From assembly GCA_033032175.1 (NCBI GenBank), contig CM065324.1, positions 2,356,001 through 2,420,000 on the forward strand: DNA of 64,000 nt, written 5' to 3'. Source of the DNA: Saturnia japonica. Taxonomy: Eukaryota; Arthropoda; Insecta; Lepidoptera; Saturniidae. Of the stretch, positions 25,201-37,521 are shown in pieces. Positions within the stretch are counted from its first letter, which is position 1; each line of letters begins with the position of its first letter. The notes below the pieces were generated by a model, which was not told where the DNA came from, searched no databases, and worked only from the letters and a program-made list of their open reading frames with translations. Both the position numbers and the translations under genes were made by a program.

Positions 25201-28200
25201 TTTCATTTTCCTTTTGACGTATGGAACCCTAAAAACATTAAAACTATCACTGAAACAGAAAAATAATAAGTTGTATAGTAAACCTACTACAAAAAATATT
25301 ATGCTAAGCAAAGAATAAACGAAAATTAGGATAATAATATATGTAAGGTATTTTTGTATAAATGGACGGGATGCTGGAGCCTAGATGATATTATAATTAA
25401 TTTTTTAGTCGAACCCATATAATATTTTTTTGAGATACATATAATAAATTAAAAAGAAAAACAGCAAAATATAATTATAATACAAAATAATATTGGAGTT
25501 ACTACTATTTGATGGATGTCACAGATATATTTATATTATTTAATCACTTTGAAATAATTAATTTTAAATAAAATATTTAGACTTCAGTAATGTCATATCA
25601 AAGACTGATATCAAGACTTTAGCAGAGTGTGATGAGCAGGAAACTGTGAGAGAGGTGCAGGAAGTGTTTGCTGATTATCTCGCAGTGGACAGACATGCGT
25701 TTTCATTTAACATTGTTGGATGTTTGAAAGGTAATTATTACATGTTTTTTAAGTGAAACTTCTTAATGGAGCGGTTTGACAATTTTTTTGGATGAGAATT
25801 GATAGTGAAATTTTAGGGACGCATCACGCTTAGGTACCTTTAGAGAAAGAGAGACAGCTGAGCATTGTATATCTAATACACAGCATAGGCTATCTGTATC
25901 TCCCTTTTCTTCTATCATGTGTATTAGTGTTACATACGTTTTTTTTATTGTCACTCCTATCTATATGATGTTCTAGATGCGATTTCCACTAGAAACCACG
26001 TTATTGGTTATTCGGTAGACATAACTAATCCAGCACCACTGCTAATGGCTCTGGTGTGCTAGGAACCTATGGATTATTGATTAATTCTATTAAACTTTTA
26101 TGACGACTCATTGCTGAACCAATGTTGGACAATGTTTTTAGGTTATAATGGTATAAGACACCAACTTAATAATCTTTTTTGTTCATTTGTTGTTCTGTAT
26201 GCTGTATTTACTTTTTTAATGTGGATGTTACATACAGTTTGTGAAACAAATGAAAAAATAATTCCAGGTCGTATGTGGAACCAGCAGCATCTTACACGTT
26301 GTTCTCAAGGTCTACTAGCTCTGTTGATGTCTCTGAAGCGGCGAGCATGCATACGTTACGAGGCTGGGTCGGAGCCCTGTGTGCGTTTAGCCGAACGAGT
26401 TAGAGATCTTCTGAGAAGGGAGGCCGTGCTTATCGACAATAATATACCGTACAATGGGGAGATACCCACGCCTATTTTGCTTATTGTCGACAGGCGAGAT
26501 GACCCTGTTACACCACTGTTGAATCAGGTAGATCAAGTGATTACAGAAAATATATTACCGTAAAGTGTTTCGACTTTATCGCAATTAGAACTAGTGTGCG
26601 CGGGTGATTTTTGTCATCCTAACAAATGTTGTGTTTTTCGATATTTTCGAATGAGTGTTGAAAGTTTTGATAAATTACTTACTGCGAATTTTATCTGCAT
26701 AACATACAAAAATACAAATATGAAATCGTCTATCTCAGGTGTACAAAGACTCGCAAAAGTTAAGTAGTTAAAAAAATTATTATGACTAAATAAATTAAAT
26801 TAAATAAATTGTGTTCACTTTTAACTATAACAGCATTTTAGTTTTACATTATGAATAGTTTTTATTTACAACTTAAAATGCTATGTTATGTTGGTGAACC
26901 AAAAAAAATAAATAAAATTACAATTTTGTCACCCATGCACGCATGATTTTAGATAACATCTCTGGGAACTTAGACACTTTTTAACTTTGCTTTAGCTTTA
27001 TCACACTAGCATGAATCAAATGCTTGTTTATTTTCAGTGAGTAACTGTTCATAAATGGTATACATCATTATCTGTGCAGGACAGCAATTTTCTAGGAATA
27101 GCCTTTTGTAATAATAGGGGGCGAGCCTATAGCCATTCATCTAGCACAAAGCCAAACTCCGAGTTTCTACTGAACCTTAAATGACCAAAAACCCAATGAC
27201 ACTTTGCTCGACCTGGGAATTGAACCTAGGACTTCGATCATAGCAGTCGCGCTTACGACCATTAGGCTAATGAGTTGTCTATGAACTTAGTTTCTGTAAT
27301 TGTATTTTAACACTAGTTGTGCCCGCGGCTTCGCTCGCGTAGACTACAGAATGCCGCCGATCGGGCACGCGCGATACTTGCTACCCCCGCTCTCTGTTAT
27401 TTTAGGGACAAAAATGCTTATTGTGAGTGTTCCTTAGAAGATAGACATAGTACTACTGTGTCCCAAAAGTATTCGACCTGTCACTTTCTACGCTCGCACT
27501 TCACAAAGGTCATTCGGATGTTTTGGCGCGAAGTTATGGGTACAGGTCGGATACTCATGGAACCTCGTATACTTTCGCTGACTTTCTTGTAGGTCTTTTT
27601 AATGTCTACAATTATGTAGTACATTCATTTCATATATCTCTTATCGTTTACCCAATGTGAAGCCATTGAAACGTCCGAATTGATTCACCGTGACGAGTTC
27701 TTTTAATTTGCGCGGAACCCAAATTATTTATCTAAAATAAAAGTAGCCTAAGTTATTCCATAAAACATCAGTTATCTGCTAGTGAAAGTCACGTCAAAAT
27801 CAGTCCAACAGTTTCGGAGATTACTCGGAACATACAGACAGACAAGTATTTAAAAAATTGCTTTTTTTGATAAGTACCGTACATACTTTCATATCCATTT
27901 AGTAAGAAACTGGTATTTTGACGTTTCAAACAGACAATTCAGTTTTATTAATTTGTATAGATAACTAAATATCAAAAGTGGGCATATTTAAACGACTTCT
28001 GTTCCAGTGGACATACCAGGCGATGGTTCACGAACTGCTGAATATAAACAACAACCGCGTGAGCCTCGCCCACCTGACTGACGTTCCCAAGGATTTCAAG
28101 GAGGTGGTGCTGTCAGCTGAGCAGGATGAATTTTATGCAAAGGTCGGTTGTTTGCGATTACTAGTTACTGAGAGATTACACGAAAAATTTATGACGATTG

Positions 28201-31200
28201 CTGTGATTGGTGATATTAAATTGATGTCGTATTCTTATTTGAATAAACGAACAATGCATAATCAGTGTTACCAGAAAAGTGGAAAATTTCAAAAATCGGT
28301 AATTCCTATGTTACTTTAACATAATGAAAACACATTTTTTTTTATTGATTTTCGTAATATTCTATTATATTATATCTTTCGTACCTTTTAATTTTCTTTT
28401 TGTAGTTGACGCTAAAAATCTGAATGATTTTATTTTTTAGAATTTATATTCAAATTTCGGGGAAATCGGTCAGACAATGAAATCTCTAATGGACGAGTTC
28501 CAGAAGAAGGCCAAGAGCCACCAGAAGGTTGAAAGCATCACCGACATGAAGAACTTTGTGGAAACTTACCCACTTTTTAAGGTACATATTAAATGAAAGA
28601 AATATAATTGTTGAACTATAGTATACCTGCTGCATTTAAAAGCTAAATAGTGTTTTATTTTATTCCTACGGAATAAGTTGACAATCACTAATGTCAAACT
28701 TCAATGTTGCCACATTTATTTTTGTAGTGTTTTTCTACCGTATGTTTTATGTTACAATTATTTAAATCATAAGATTTTAAATATTGAATAGAAAGTTTTT
28801 ATTTGTTTTGTTAATAGATTTTTTTTTTGTTATTCTACATATTCGATAGTTTATTATTGTCATTACATAATCCAGGAAACTATATAATGTGTAACTGGCT
28901 AAAAAATTAACAAAAAAACTAAAACTTAAAAAAATGCTTCGGTTAAACTACGAGAGACGGGATTTTGTTTCCCATATTCGACCTTCATATTTGGAGGATT
29001 CAATGATTTTTCAGAAAAACTTATCGATAGGAATAATGTCTCGCACGGTTGTACGAATAGTTCCGATTGGTGACATCACTATTTGAAAAACAATAAACTA
29101 GCAACACATGAAATGACAGACATCTTTCAACTCGTACCATATAATTTTTACATATCCAGTGATATGTGTTCTTATAGAATTGTAATTTATAATGTTTTGA
29201 TTCCTTGCCATACTCGTGATCATCAAATTATTTAAAGACAGTAAGGTTTTGTTTTTATAGAAAATGTCGGGAACGGTAACAAAACACGTGACCGTAGTCG
29301 GCGAGTTGTCCGCGTGCGTTGCTAAATATAATCTTCTAGAAGTGTCGGAGTTGGAGCAGGAGATCGCTTGTCAGAGTGACCATTCTAAACATTTACAGGT
29401 ATTTAGATTTTTTTCTTTATATGTTTTGTTTTCCACGATTACTGTAGATGTATGAAAATGAACATGATTATATTATAATATTCCTAAAACTCTGTCTCAT
29501 TCTAGAACCCCGAAGACATAGTGTTGCCATCTGCAGTACGATGCATAATATTTTACTGGTTCTGTATTTCGAGATGGATTTATAACACTTTTATACTTGA
29601 AATATAATTTTTAAATAATGCAAAAAATGCAATCAAATACATTCTTTATTAGCTGTGCCCGCGGCTTCGCTCATGTGGACTACAGGATGCCGTCGATCGG
29701 GTATACACGTTCGAATCTTGCTTCACTCGCTCCTGTTTATTTTAAAGACAAAAATGCTTATTGTGGGCGTTCGTTAGAAGATAGACATATGTCTATGTAT
29801 ATATTCTCGCTGACTTTTTTGTAAGTCTTTCTAATGTCTACAATTAATTAGTACATTAATTTGATACATCTATGGTTTTCTCAGTGTAAGCCATTTAAGC
29901 GCCCAAATCTATTCACCATGACCATTTTTGCCCCACGGAATCCTCATTGGACGTAGTTAAGCAGAAAGGACTCAACCCACATAAAGTCACATTCGAGTTA
30001 TTGACGTTTAAAGTTCATATGTTATTTTGTTATGTTTTGTAGAAATTTATATTTAGTTTTTATTCGTTTGAAGGAAACATATTTAATACTATCCAAAAGG
30101 TTTGAATCTAGTTAGCTTTCTTTTTAATGGACCTGTTTCAATAAAAATTAATTTATAACAAAGGATCCAAACACATTAGATCATTTAGAGTATATTAAAA
30201 TATTATCCTCACGATATGTGTGGGTTTGTTCCCATGCCACTAAATTTAAACTTCTCTTGTCTTTTTCGCAATCTTTTTTGCTGAATGAAAGATCTTACCT
30301 AAAAGATTCTCTTGGCATAAATAACTTATTTTTAACCGAATTGTGGATTGCATCCTTTCTGCTTAACTACGTCCATTTCTTTTTCTAAAATTAATGTAGC
30401 CTAAGTTATTCCTTATAACATCAGCTATCTGCCAGTGAAAGTCCCGTCAAAATAGGTCCAACCGTTTATTTTATATTTAGTATTTTGTTATAAGTACAGT
30501 ATATACGTTCATATTTTATTTAGTAAAAAGCGGTTATTTTAACATTAAAAACGGACTTTTCAATTTCATTAATTGATAATTATTTATATCTTATTCAGAG
30601 ATTTTGCAATATTCCACAGCGGCTTAAAAATCTGATATCAAACGATTCGGTACGTCACCACGATGCGGTGAAACTGGTCGCGCTCTACGGCCTTAGATAT
30701 GAGAAGCACGCGAGCAATGCGATGCCGGCGCTCGTGGACGCGCTGAAAGCCCGAGGAGCACCCGAGCAGGACATCAAGAACACCCTCAACTTGTTAGAGT
30801 ACGGAGGGGCGCACGCACGGCAAAGCGACCTGTTCGGTCTGCAAGACGCTGTGAAGATCACCAAGAGATTGTTCAAAGTATGTGTTCTCGGAGTTGGCTC
30901 TTAATTTAAAGACCTCTCATTATGTAAAAGTTACCAGACGGTCTTGGACTTGCTTGATGAATGTTCCGGATAAGGTCATTTATTTGTATTTAGTGTAAAG
31001 TCTAAATTTTTGTGAGTTCCTTTAGGGCTACGTTCTTTTTTATTTTCTTATACAAGTAAGGTGACAAACGACACGACCGATGGTAAACAGCTGCCTTAGT
31101 CTATGGTATTACTAGCGCGTTACCGGCAGTGAACCCCCTACCCCAAAGAACTCTGGAAATCCTACTCATAATAGGAACACAACACAAGGTTATTTGGTTC

Positions 31201-32340
31201 TTATCTTCTATAGGGTGGAGGCATTCCACCAGTCGGACTGCCTCAAGTAGTGAGAAGAAAATATATTTATTTAATAAACGCAAAACTAACAGCACGCATG
31301 TTACATGCTCTGGAGCGCGTGGAGGTGTTGAAATGAATATCAAATAATGAGGTCTGCAATCCCTTAGAGCTGTGAAGCAATGTATTATAGCACAAGTAAA
31401 GGAAAAACCCGAAAACCCTAAATTTGTAGTTAAATCACAAAAAAAGAAAAGAATTTAAGATTTCAAAATTATATGCATTTGGTAAACTGACCGCGGCATA
31501 TGGTGACAACAGTTTTCCAACGGCAAAATGAAGTTAGTCCCTCAATATACTTAGTTTATCTCTTCGTTAGAATTGTTATGTGTTTTCTTCAGTTATTTTA
31601 CTTAATTATTTTGGTGAATGTGGCTGTACAATTACGGAACCCTCGGTGCGAGAATCCGACTCGCACTTGGCCAGTTTTTTTTTTAAATCCTGTAGCTAAT
31701 CCCTTTTTACCATAAGGTCTCTCAATCTTTTTATCTCTATATATTTAGTGTTTGATAACAATTTCACCTGATTTTATGTGACGAAGAGGCTGAAGATGAT
31801 ATAGGGACCGGTTGTCAATAGCAGCTGCTGGAGCACAGCTACAGGGGCTTAGCAAAAGATTTTCAATATTTTTCTTCACCGGATCTCATTTATTGTAGGA
31901 TTTTAAATCACATCCATTGACGTTGTGTCCGAACATGCTACCACAGACCCATCACATTTGACCGTCTCTATGTATGTAATACTATTATTATCTTGCAGGG
32001 TTTAAACGGCGTTGAAAACATATACACCCAACATACGCCACTCCTGAAGGACACCCTCGAGGAACTGATAAAGGGGAAGCTGCGTGAAAACCTTTACCCA
32101 ACGATGGGCAACGACGATACAAACTACGGGCGAAGACCGCAGGACATCATAGTGTTCATGGTAGGCGGGGTGACGTATGAAGAAGCGCTTTGCGTGCATC
32201 AAATTAACCAGGCGTACCCCGGAGTCAGGGTAATACTGGGCGGAACAACTGTACACAATTCCACGTCGTTCTTCGAGGAGGTGAAGGCTGCTATGCATGG
32301 AGTGCACAGGACTCACACGAGGCATATTAAAAATGTATAA
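22283..32340 (+). CDS. Vps45: Vacuolar protein sorting-associated protein 45 (complete, nine exons)
   Basis: A Sec1/Munc18-family protein that binds syntaxin-type SNAREs (Tlg2/syntaxin-16 class) and controls endosome and trans-Golgi fusion. Exons: 22283-22375, 22869-23067, 25581-25730, 26268-26527, 28008-28142, 28441-28581, 29261-29398, 30620-30877 and 31999-32340; all borders are AG/GT and phases join. The total is 572 codons with stop (571 aa; human 570). Hallmarks recognised from the family are SGPGMKV.LMDKET near the start, LFERID, FLRPT, LLLIVDR.DD-like [28 protein letters not shown] across exons 4-5, [46 protein letters not shown] and GGTTVHN. The first ATG of exon 1 matches the family start. 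Exon 8 has a second in-frame acceptor at 30599. Confidence 0.96.
23405..24160 (+). pseudogene. LINE ORF2 3' fragment in Vps45 intron 2
   Basis: The plus strand encodes the C-terminal end of a non-LTR reverse transcriptase: a segment with [13 protein letters not shown] and [20 protein letters not shown], then [56 protein letters not shown] and [11 protein letters not shown]. This arrangement is typical of lepidopteran jockey/CR1-type LINEs. Frame changes and stops (around 23535 and 23713) show it is dead. It is 5'-truncated, as such insertions usually are. Confidence 0.85.
24665..25235. repeat. Dispersed repeat with AAGTGCCAGTCAGAC start and GGAACCCTAAAAA end
   Basis: It begins with a GGCCAAGTGCCAGTCAGACA block and CGCACCGAGGGTTCC, and ends with TATAAGGGTTTCATTTTCC, TTTTGACGTATGGAACCCTA. 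A 5' fragment in reverse orientation is at 31630-31690 (CGGAACCCTCGGTGCGAG; GACTCGCACTTGGCCAG). This repeat is common in Lepidoptera. I cannot place its class from the sequence. Confidence 0.5.
27118..27278 (-). repeat. tRNA-derived SINE, family C
   Basis: The minus strand starts CTCATTAGCCTAATGGT (A-box like), has GGTTCAATTCCCAGG (B box), and continues AAACTCGGAGTTTGGCTTTG. Relatives with the same order are at 34308-34545 (plus) and 45795-45940 (minus). Confidence 0.7.
27315..27960 (+). repeat. RTE-like family R repeat with a small internal insertion
   Basis: It starts TTGTGCCCGCGGCTTCGCTC and ends near CAGTTTTATTAATTTGTATAG. Compared with the copy at 29650 it has about 115 extra bases (27446-27560) bounded by an inverted repeat (see findings). 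It lies in Vps45 intron 4. Confidence 0.55.
29650..30560 (+). repeat. RTE-like family R repeat split by a MITE
   Basis: The left part (29650-29948) starts GCTGTGCCCGCGGCTTCGCT; the right part (30375-30560) resumes with TTTCTTTTTCTAAAATTAAT and the GTCCCGTCAAAATAGGTCCA block. A 426-bp element separates them. It lies in Vps45 intron 7. Confidence 0.65.
29949..30374. mobile_element. MITE, 426 bp, with 22-bp perfect terminal inverted repeats
   Basis: The left end GGACGTAGTTAAGCAGAAAG(GA) is the perfect reverse complement of the right end over 22 bases and imperfectly beyond, to about 33. It is flanked by ATT on both sides (29946-29948 and 30375-30377). It interrupts a family R repeat whose two halves join cleanly. 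No coding capacity is visible. Confidence 0.85.
31063..31255 (+). repeat. Dispersed short repeat, family A
   Basis: AGGTGACAAACGACACGACC, CTAGCGCGTTACCGGC, ACTCTGGAAATCCTACTCA, the CTTCTATAGGGTGGAGGCAT block and CCAGTCGGACTGCC match the family A pattern. It lies in Vps45 intron 8. Confidence 0.65.
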
Positions 32341-32927
32341 TATCTATTATTTAAAATTATTATTGCTACGTTACTAAGCAGGTTTATTTCGTAATGGAAA
32401 TTTAAAAGATGGTATTTTTATTATTTAACCGATTACTACAAAATTAAAAATGTTAATCTATGAACTTGTCGATAGAATATCGATATTTTTCATGATTATC
32501 GATTATACTTTGTAATATCAAATCAAGCGTTGATCCGAATGATCAAGTTACGCCTGAATATCCATTAAAAAAAAAAAAACATTCGAATTGAGAACCCATT
32601 TTTTAATCGTTAGCAGCCAAAATGACAGTACTGATCACAAAATGAGAGATTTTTCTCAATCACCAATCCATTATACCATTTACATCAATTATCTATATGG
32701 ATGAAAAAGGCAAATTATTTATAGTCGACTATTCCATTTAGTTTGTCGGTCAACTAAAGTTCGATATTTTACATTGATGAGCGGTTTGTCGATTTTTTTT
32801 TTGTATCCACAAATAACAATGTAATTACTTTGTTCTTGTAATGTATTATATAGGTATATAGTTTATTATTTATTGAACTTTTTGCGAATTGTATCATAAT
32901 AGTACATTATGGTACAAGAGTGTAATG

Positions 32928-33016
32928 TTGGTGATTACCGCTGAGGCGCCATTGAGACCCGAGCCGTTAGGTGAGGCCGTGAGGGTCTTAAGAGAGCCGA
33001 GGACGGTAATCACCAA
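32928..33016. repeat. Short palindromic element (13-bp arms)
   Basis: TTGGTGATTACCG at 32928-32940 is the exact reverse complement of CGGTAATCACCAA at 33004-33016. The interior (GAGACCCGAGCCG.. GCCGTGAGGGTCT) is itself partly self-complementary, so the whole 89 bases could fold into a hairpin. Confidence 0.7.
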
Positions 33017-33041
33017 TACACACGTGTATCATCATACAACG

Positions 33042-33328
33042 TTTTTCAACACACTTGTGAAGAAAATTATTATAAAAAATCATTTTATTTAGTACATAAA
33101 AAGTTTATTTAGAGAAACAATTAGTAAATGTGCAGTTAGTATAATTATGTAATTTGAAGCTTTTATGCGCTTATGTCATTGCTCGAATGAATATAATAAT
33201 TTTCAATGATACTCTATAACTCACTTGTGAATAATAGCAATGAAAAAGTCACAGTTTGATTACAGGTGTCATTATGTGCCTAATTGCGGTGATATTAGAG
33301 CCACTTTATGAGCAAGTGTGTTGAAAAA
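33042..33328. mobile_element. Possible small MITE with 16-bp inverted ends
   Basis: TTTTTCAACACACTTG at 33042-33057 is the perfect reverse complement of CAAGTGTGTTGAAAAA at 33313-33328. The interior is AT-rich and non-coding. No clear target duplication is seen, so boundaries are tentative. Confidence 0.45.
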
Positions 33329-34307
33329 TGGTTTTATGTTGCAATCTGTGATTGAGTTATGTTTCATTGTAAGTATACTACGTGTTTATATTATTTATAA
33401 TTATGACAAATATGTCTTTATAGTCCCAATAAAGTTTATGCTGTGATTATTTATAATGGACTCTTTTATTTTATGAAATTAACCTACAAATTGAAGCGAT
33501 AAAAAATGGATAAATGTTACCTTTATCACGGTTGTCTACTATTTTTAACTAACTAAAAACATCGGGCGTACAGATTTTCAAGATCTCTTATTCCTTCACT
33601 GAAAATCAAAATCAGAAAATACTTAATTTAATTTAGGCCTCAAGAATGTAAGTACTATAAGTTAGGAAATATCCGAGCCGGCCAAGAAACTCGAACGATC
33701 TTTTCCTGTGGAACTCTCTGAAGAGACATTTGATAAGGCCGGCTTGACAGTGGCCACTGACGATTGATTGTAAATCGGACGGTAGTCGTCAATGTCATTG
33801 GATTATATTGGCTCACAATTCGGTACATACAGTGTAGTCACCCGTGCTACGATAAAAGAAAATTTTACAGTTAATAATCAATATTGATTGTTGGCGCGTG
33901 TTAAATATTTCCCGCTAAACTTACCACCACATAACCGCTCCCCTCCCCTTACTACCCGCTCGCAAGACAGACCGTTTCGAACCGTGAGCGCATCGCCACG
34001 CGCTTTAACAAGTGATATAACCATTGAACTTTGCAGATCCGCCGCTGGAAATATAACCCGCAGTAAATTTAGTTTGTAGGGCCTTCGCCGCGAGTAATTG
34101 ATTAAATTCGAAGAAGAGCTATCGTCGAGAATAAATTACATAGGTACGCCACGAGTCACCATTAATCCGCATCCTGTACCTAATTTTTAAAGGACTCTTC
34201 GAGCTGAATACACTATTAATGTTTTAGTGGACGCACAGAGAGGGAGTTACTTTCATATATTCACTAACATTTACATAATGATTCATCCTATAATAGAGAC
34301 CTACTAT

Positions 34308-34545
34308 AACTGCCTCTTTAGCCTAGTGGTCGAGGTCGGAAGGGGTCGAGCAAACTTTTATTGGGGTTTTCTATAAAATTCTAAGTAGCAGCTCGGAGTT
34401 TGTCTTCGAGTCCGATTAATGGCAATAGGCTTGCCCTCTATTACATGGGACCTAAAAACATACCCCGCGAACTGTGGGTGTACATTATTAGTACACCTCT
34501 GCCTAACCCTTCGGGGAAGGCATGATGGTACGTTATGCTATAACT
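34308..34545 (+). repeat. tRNA-derived SINE, family C
   Basis: CTCTTTAGCCTAGTGGTCGAG (A-box-like start) and GTCTTCGAGTCCG are followed by AATAGGCTTGCCCTC and CCCGCGAACTGTGGGTG, matching the copies at 27118 and 45795. A solo LTR directly follows it. Confidence 0.6.
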
Positions 34546-34559
34546 CTATCTATACATAT

Positions 34560-35135
34560 TGTTGCGGACAGCGAGCGGGGCGAGCGAATAATGATAGTCT
34601 AATAGTATAAAATGAACAAGTAAATGAAATAATACGTGTTAGGAATAAGGTTTATAAATACGTGTTAGGAATAGATATAATAATATGAACTGAATATGTG
34701 TATTTTAAAACGATTAGAATAAGAATATAGCTAGTTGTAAGTTTAAATGTATAAATTTCACTAGTTGTAAGGATGAACCATGCCAGACTCGGAACATCTG
34801 GCATGGTGACTCATGGTACTGCCGAGAGCGCGCACACAGGGCGTGCGCGCTCATTGGCTGAGCGACGCCCCGCACGGAATCCATCGCACTACCGGTTGCG
34901 AGGCAAAGGGCGAGTTTAAATATAGCGGAGAGGGCGGCAGTACTGCGATCAGTTCGAGAAACACCACAACACCAGCAACAGCAAGCAGCGAATCTACAAG
35001 CAAACTACAGTCAAGAACGTTATTAAGAAACCACATTGTTACTACGAACTACTGTAACTTTTTAAGAAACAAGAATAAAACAAGCGCTATTAATTTAGCA
35101 CACATTAAAATATTGTGGACGTCCTTTTATTCACA
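34560..35135 (+). mobile_element. Solo LTR of a retrotransposon (576 bp)
   Basis: It starts TGTTGCGGACAGCGAG and ends TTTATTCACA, with ATACATAT directly on both sides (34552-34559 and 35136-35143). Inside are a TATA-like TTTAAATATAG near 34915, an initiator-like ATCAGTTCG near 34943 and AATAAA near 35074: the promoter, start and polyadenylation order of an LTR. An 11-bp perfect palindrome (ACCATGCCAGA / TCTGGCATGGT, 34777-34807) lies upstream of the promoter. No internal gag or pol is nearby, so it is a solo LTR. The TGTTGCGG start suggests a BEL/Pao-type element, unproven. The 8-base flanking repeat is longer than LTR elements usually make. Confidence 0.65.
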
Positions 35136-36851
35136 ATACATATAATAAGAGTAAAGAGTCATATATATTTCAAAAATTATAATACGGGGTTTTAGAATCC
35201 TAGACAAGATATTTCGATAGTTTCTATCCGTCTGTCTGTCGGCATGTTTGAACGCCAATCACGCAAAAACTACTGGACCGAATTTAATGAAATTTAGTGA
35301 TTGTAGTTTCTAGTTTAAGATACATTTAGGATTTATTTTTACACGTACGGTCTACTAATTGCGTTTAGGTTCATATAAAAAAAATGTAATATGTATCTGT
35401 AATTTTGTAATGAATTTAATTATTAGTAAAAAAAAAAAATGAAAACATGATTTTTCTATTTTCCAGGAGTATTCATAGAAGGCTATGTAAAGCTAAACTA
35501 TGAATTAAATTTAAATTGATTTGATATTTATTGTCACACTTAAGTATATTTTATGTAAGCACTTATATTAACAATTTAAGGCTGGACTTTTATTTATTTT
35601 TTAATGTTTTTAAATAGACTTTAACGTTTTTTTTAATGTTTCATATAATTACAAATATTTATTCGTTCTAAATTTTCTACTACAGATGTCGTTGTTTGAT
35701 GTATATGCGCTTTCAAGATTGTATTGATTAAATTACACTAAACACTAACTACTATACTACTAAACAAACATAAATGATTTTAGTTCGGTATTCTCAAAGC
35801 TTACACTAATAAAATACCGATAAAAGGCGAAGATGAGGTTTTTAATTAACGTGCTGTTTTTCATATACGAAATATACCACGAGTGCGAAGTCGCAGGCAC
35901 AGCTAGTATAAAATATAATAAAAGCTTTGGCTCGTAACACAATCATTCTGTATATATGTACCAAAAGCAAAAACAATTTAGTCATATAGAGAAAATTGGA
36001 GTAGAAATGAAAACACTCAATTGTTGTGTTCAAAACACATTTTTTAAACTTTTTATTATTGAAAAATCTTCACCGACACAGGTATTGCGTGTCGCTCAAC
36101 GAATGAGAGTGAACAGAGATGGTGCCTTTCAACATTTTGGCACTTTTCGTTGCTGGAACCCGCCTTATTCGACGAGTTTTACAATTTATCCATCAAATTG
36201 GATCAAGTAGTACTGCGTGAAGCTTAGTACTGTACAAATATTTAGTTATTTTTCAATTACGTCGAACGTTAGTCGGTAAGTATGAATACTTAATAGTTTA
36301 TTGCTATTTCTACAATATTTCCTCGTGTGTCCGATATAAATTTATTAATAAAAAAAACTGACAAAACAATAATTAATTTTTACAAAATAATAACAGAATT
36401 TAAATTGTAGCTATAATATCGAAAACAAAACATAACGTTCTTGACTAATAATATTATAGAAAGAAAAAAAAACATACACTGGACCGACTAACGCGAAACT
36501 CAATCCGCCATTTCAGTAAATACCTAATGTACGACTTTTAGGCTCATTAATGACTCATATAAAAACAATTTTTCATACAAAAAATTGGTTTCTTCATATG
36601 CATTCCCTTCAGTCTTTACAACATTTTACATCATTCGCACTGCGTTTCTATTACGAAAGTGTCGTAAGTACAGAAAACGAGAAACTCGTATAACGTTGCC
36701 TAAAGAATACTATCGGGTACATGGTATTGAGTTTTTAGCGTATTTTTTAATAATTAATAAAAATAGCTCAACCTATTAAAAAAGAAAAACTTTATATAAT
36801 ATTTTATACCGACATTTTATATTATAAAAATATTATATATCATAATTCTTA

Positions 36852-37521
36852 AGGTAGGACCGCACTGAGCGGAACTGCATTGCAGCGGCGCGACAATTTC
36901 TAGCAAATGTTATTAATTAGTCTTTATTCGCCGAGGACGCTCAAGGAGACCTGCACCGGCATAAGCGAGTTATTTGGCTTTCCTGGAGGGTATCGGGTGG
37001 CTGAATTAATAAAACCCACCCGTCACACAAAAAGAGCCTACCAGAGGCCTAGTTGCTAATACTAGTTTATTTACCCCAAGTTAGTACCATGTCAGTCGTT
37101 TTGCAACCTCCGAACAAGATGGACGAATGTAACTTATACAATATAAAAGTTATAATTAATTAATTTTTTAAGTTCGTTGGGTGGATTTCAGTGTTAAGTG
37201 ACGATGTGGCACAGGTGCTCTCAAGTGCAGCTGCCATTTCTTTCCAAATATTGTTTTTGCTAGTACTATTAACGTAATTGTCCATTTTGGATGTCATATA
37301 ACTTCGTCAAAGGAGTTATGATTACGATGACGCGCAGTTTGTTATTCCGCACTAACGGCAGCGGAACTGCGCGACATAAGTTGGCTAGTTGATCAACAGT
37401 GCCGCGCATTTCCGCTGTAACATGTGCGTTCTATCTCATACAATGCCATTTATAGAATATTTTGTCGCGTCGTGCCGTGTCGCTTCGCTAAAGTGCAGTT
37501 CCTCTCAGTGCGGTCTTACCT
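36852..37521. mobile_element. Harbinger-like MITE (670 bp) with long inverted ends and TTA target duplication
   Basis: The left end AGGTAGGACCGCACTGAG and the right end CTCAGTGCGGTCTTACCT form imperfect inverted repeats of about 45 bp (continuing through GGAACTGCA..GCG..GCGAC). TTA flanks both ends (36849-36851 and 37522-37524), the target preference of PIF/Harbinger elements. The interior has no ORF, but carries further GCGGAA/TTCCGC motifs. Confidence 0.8.
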
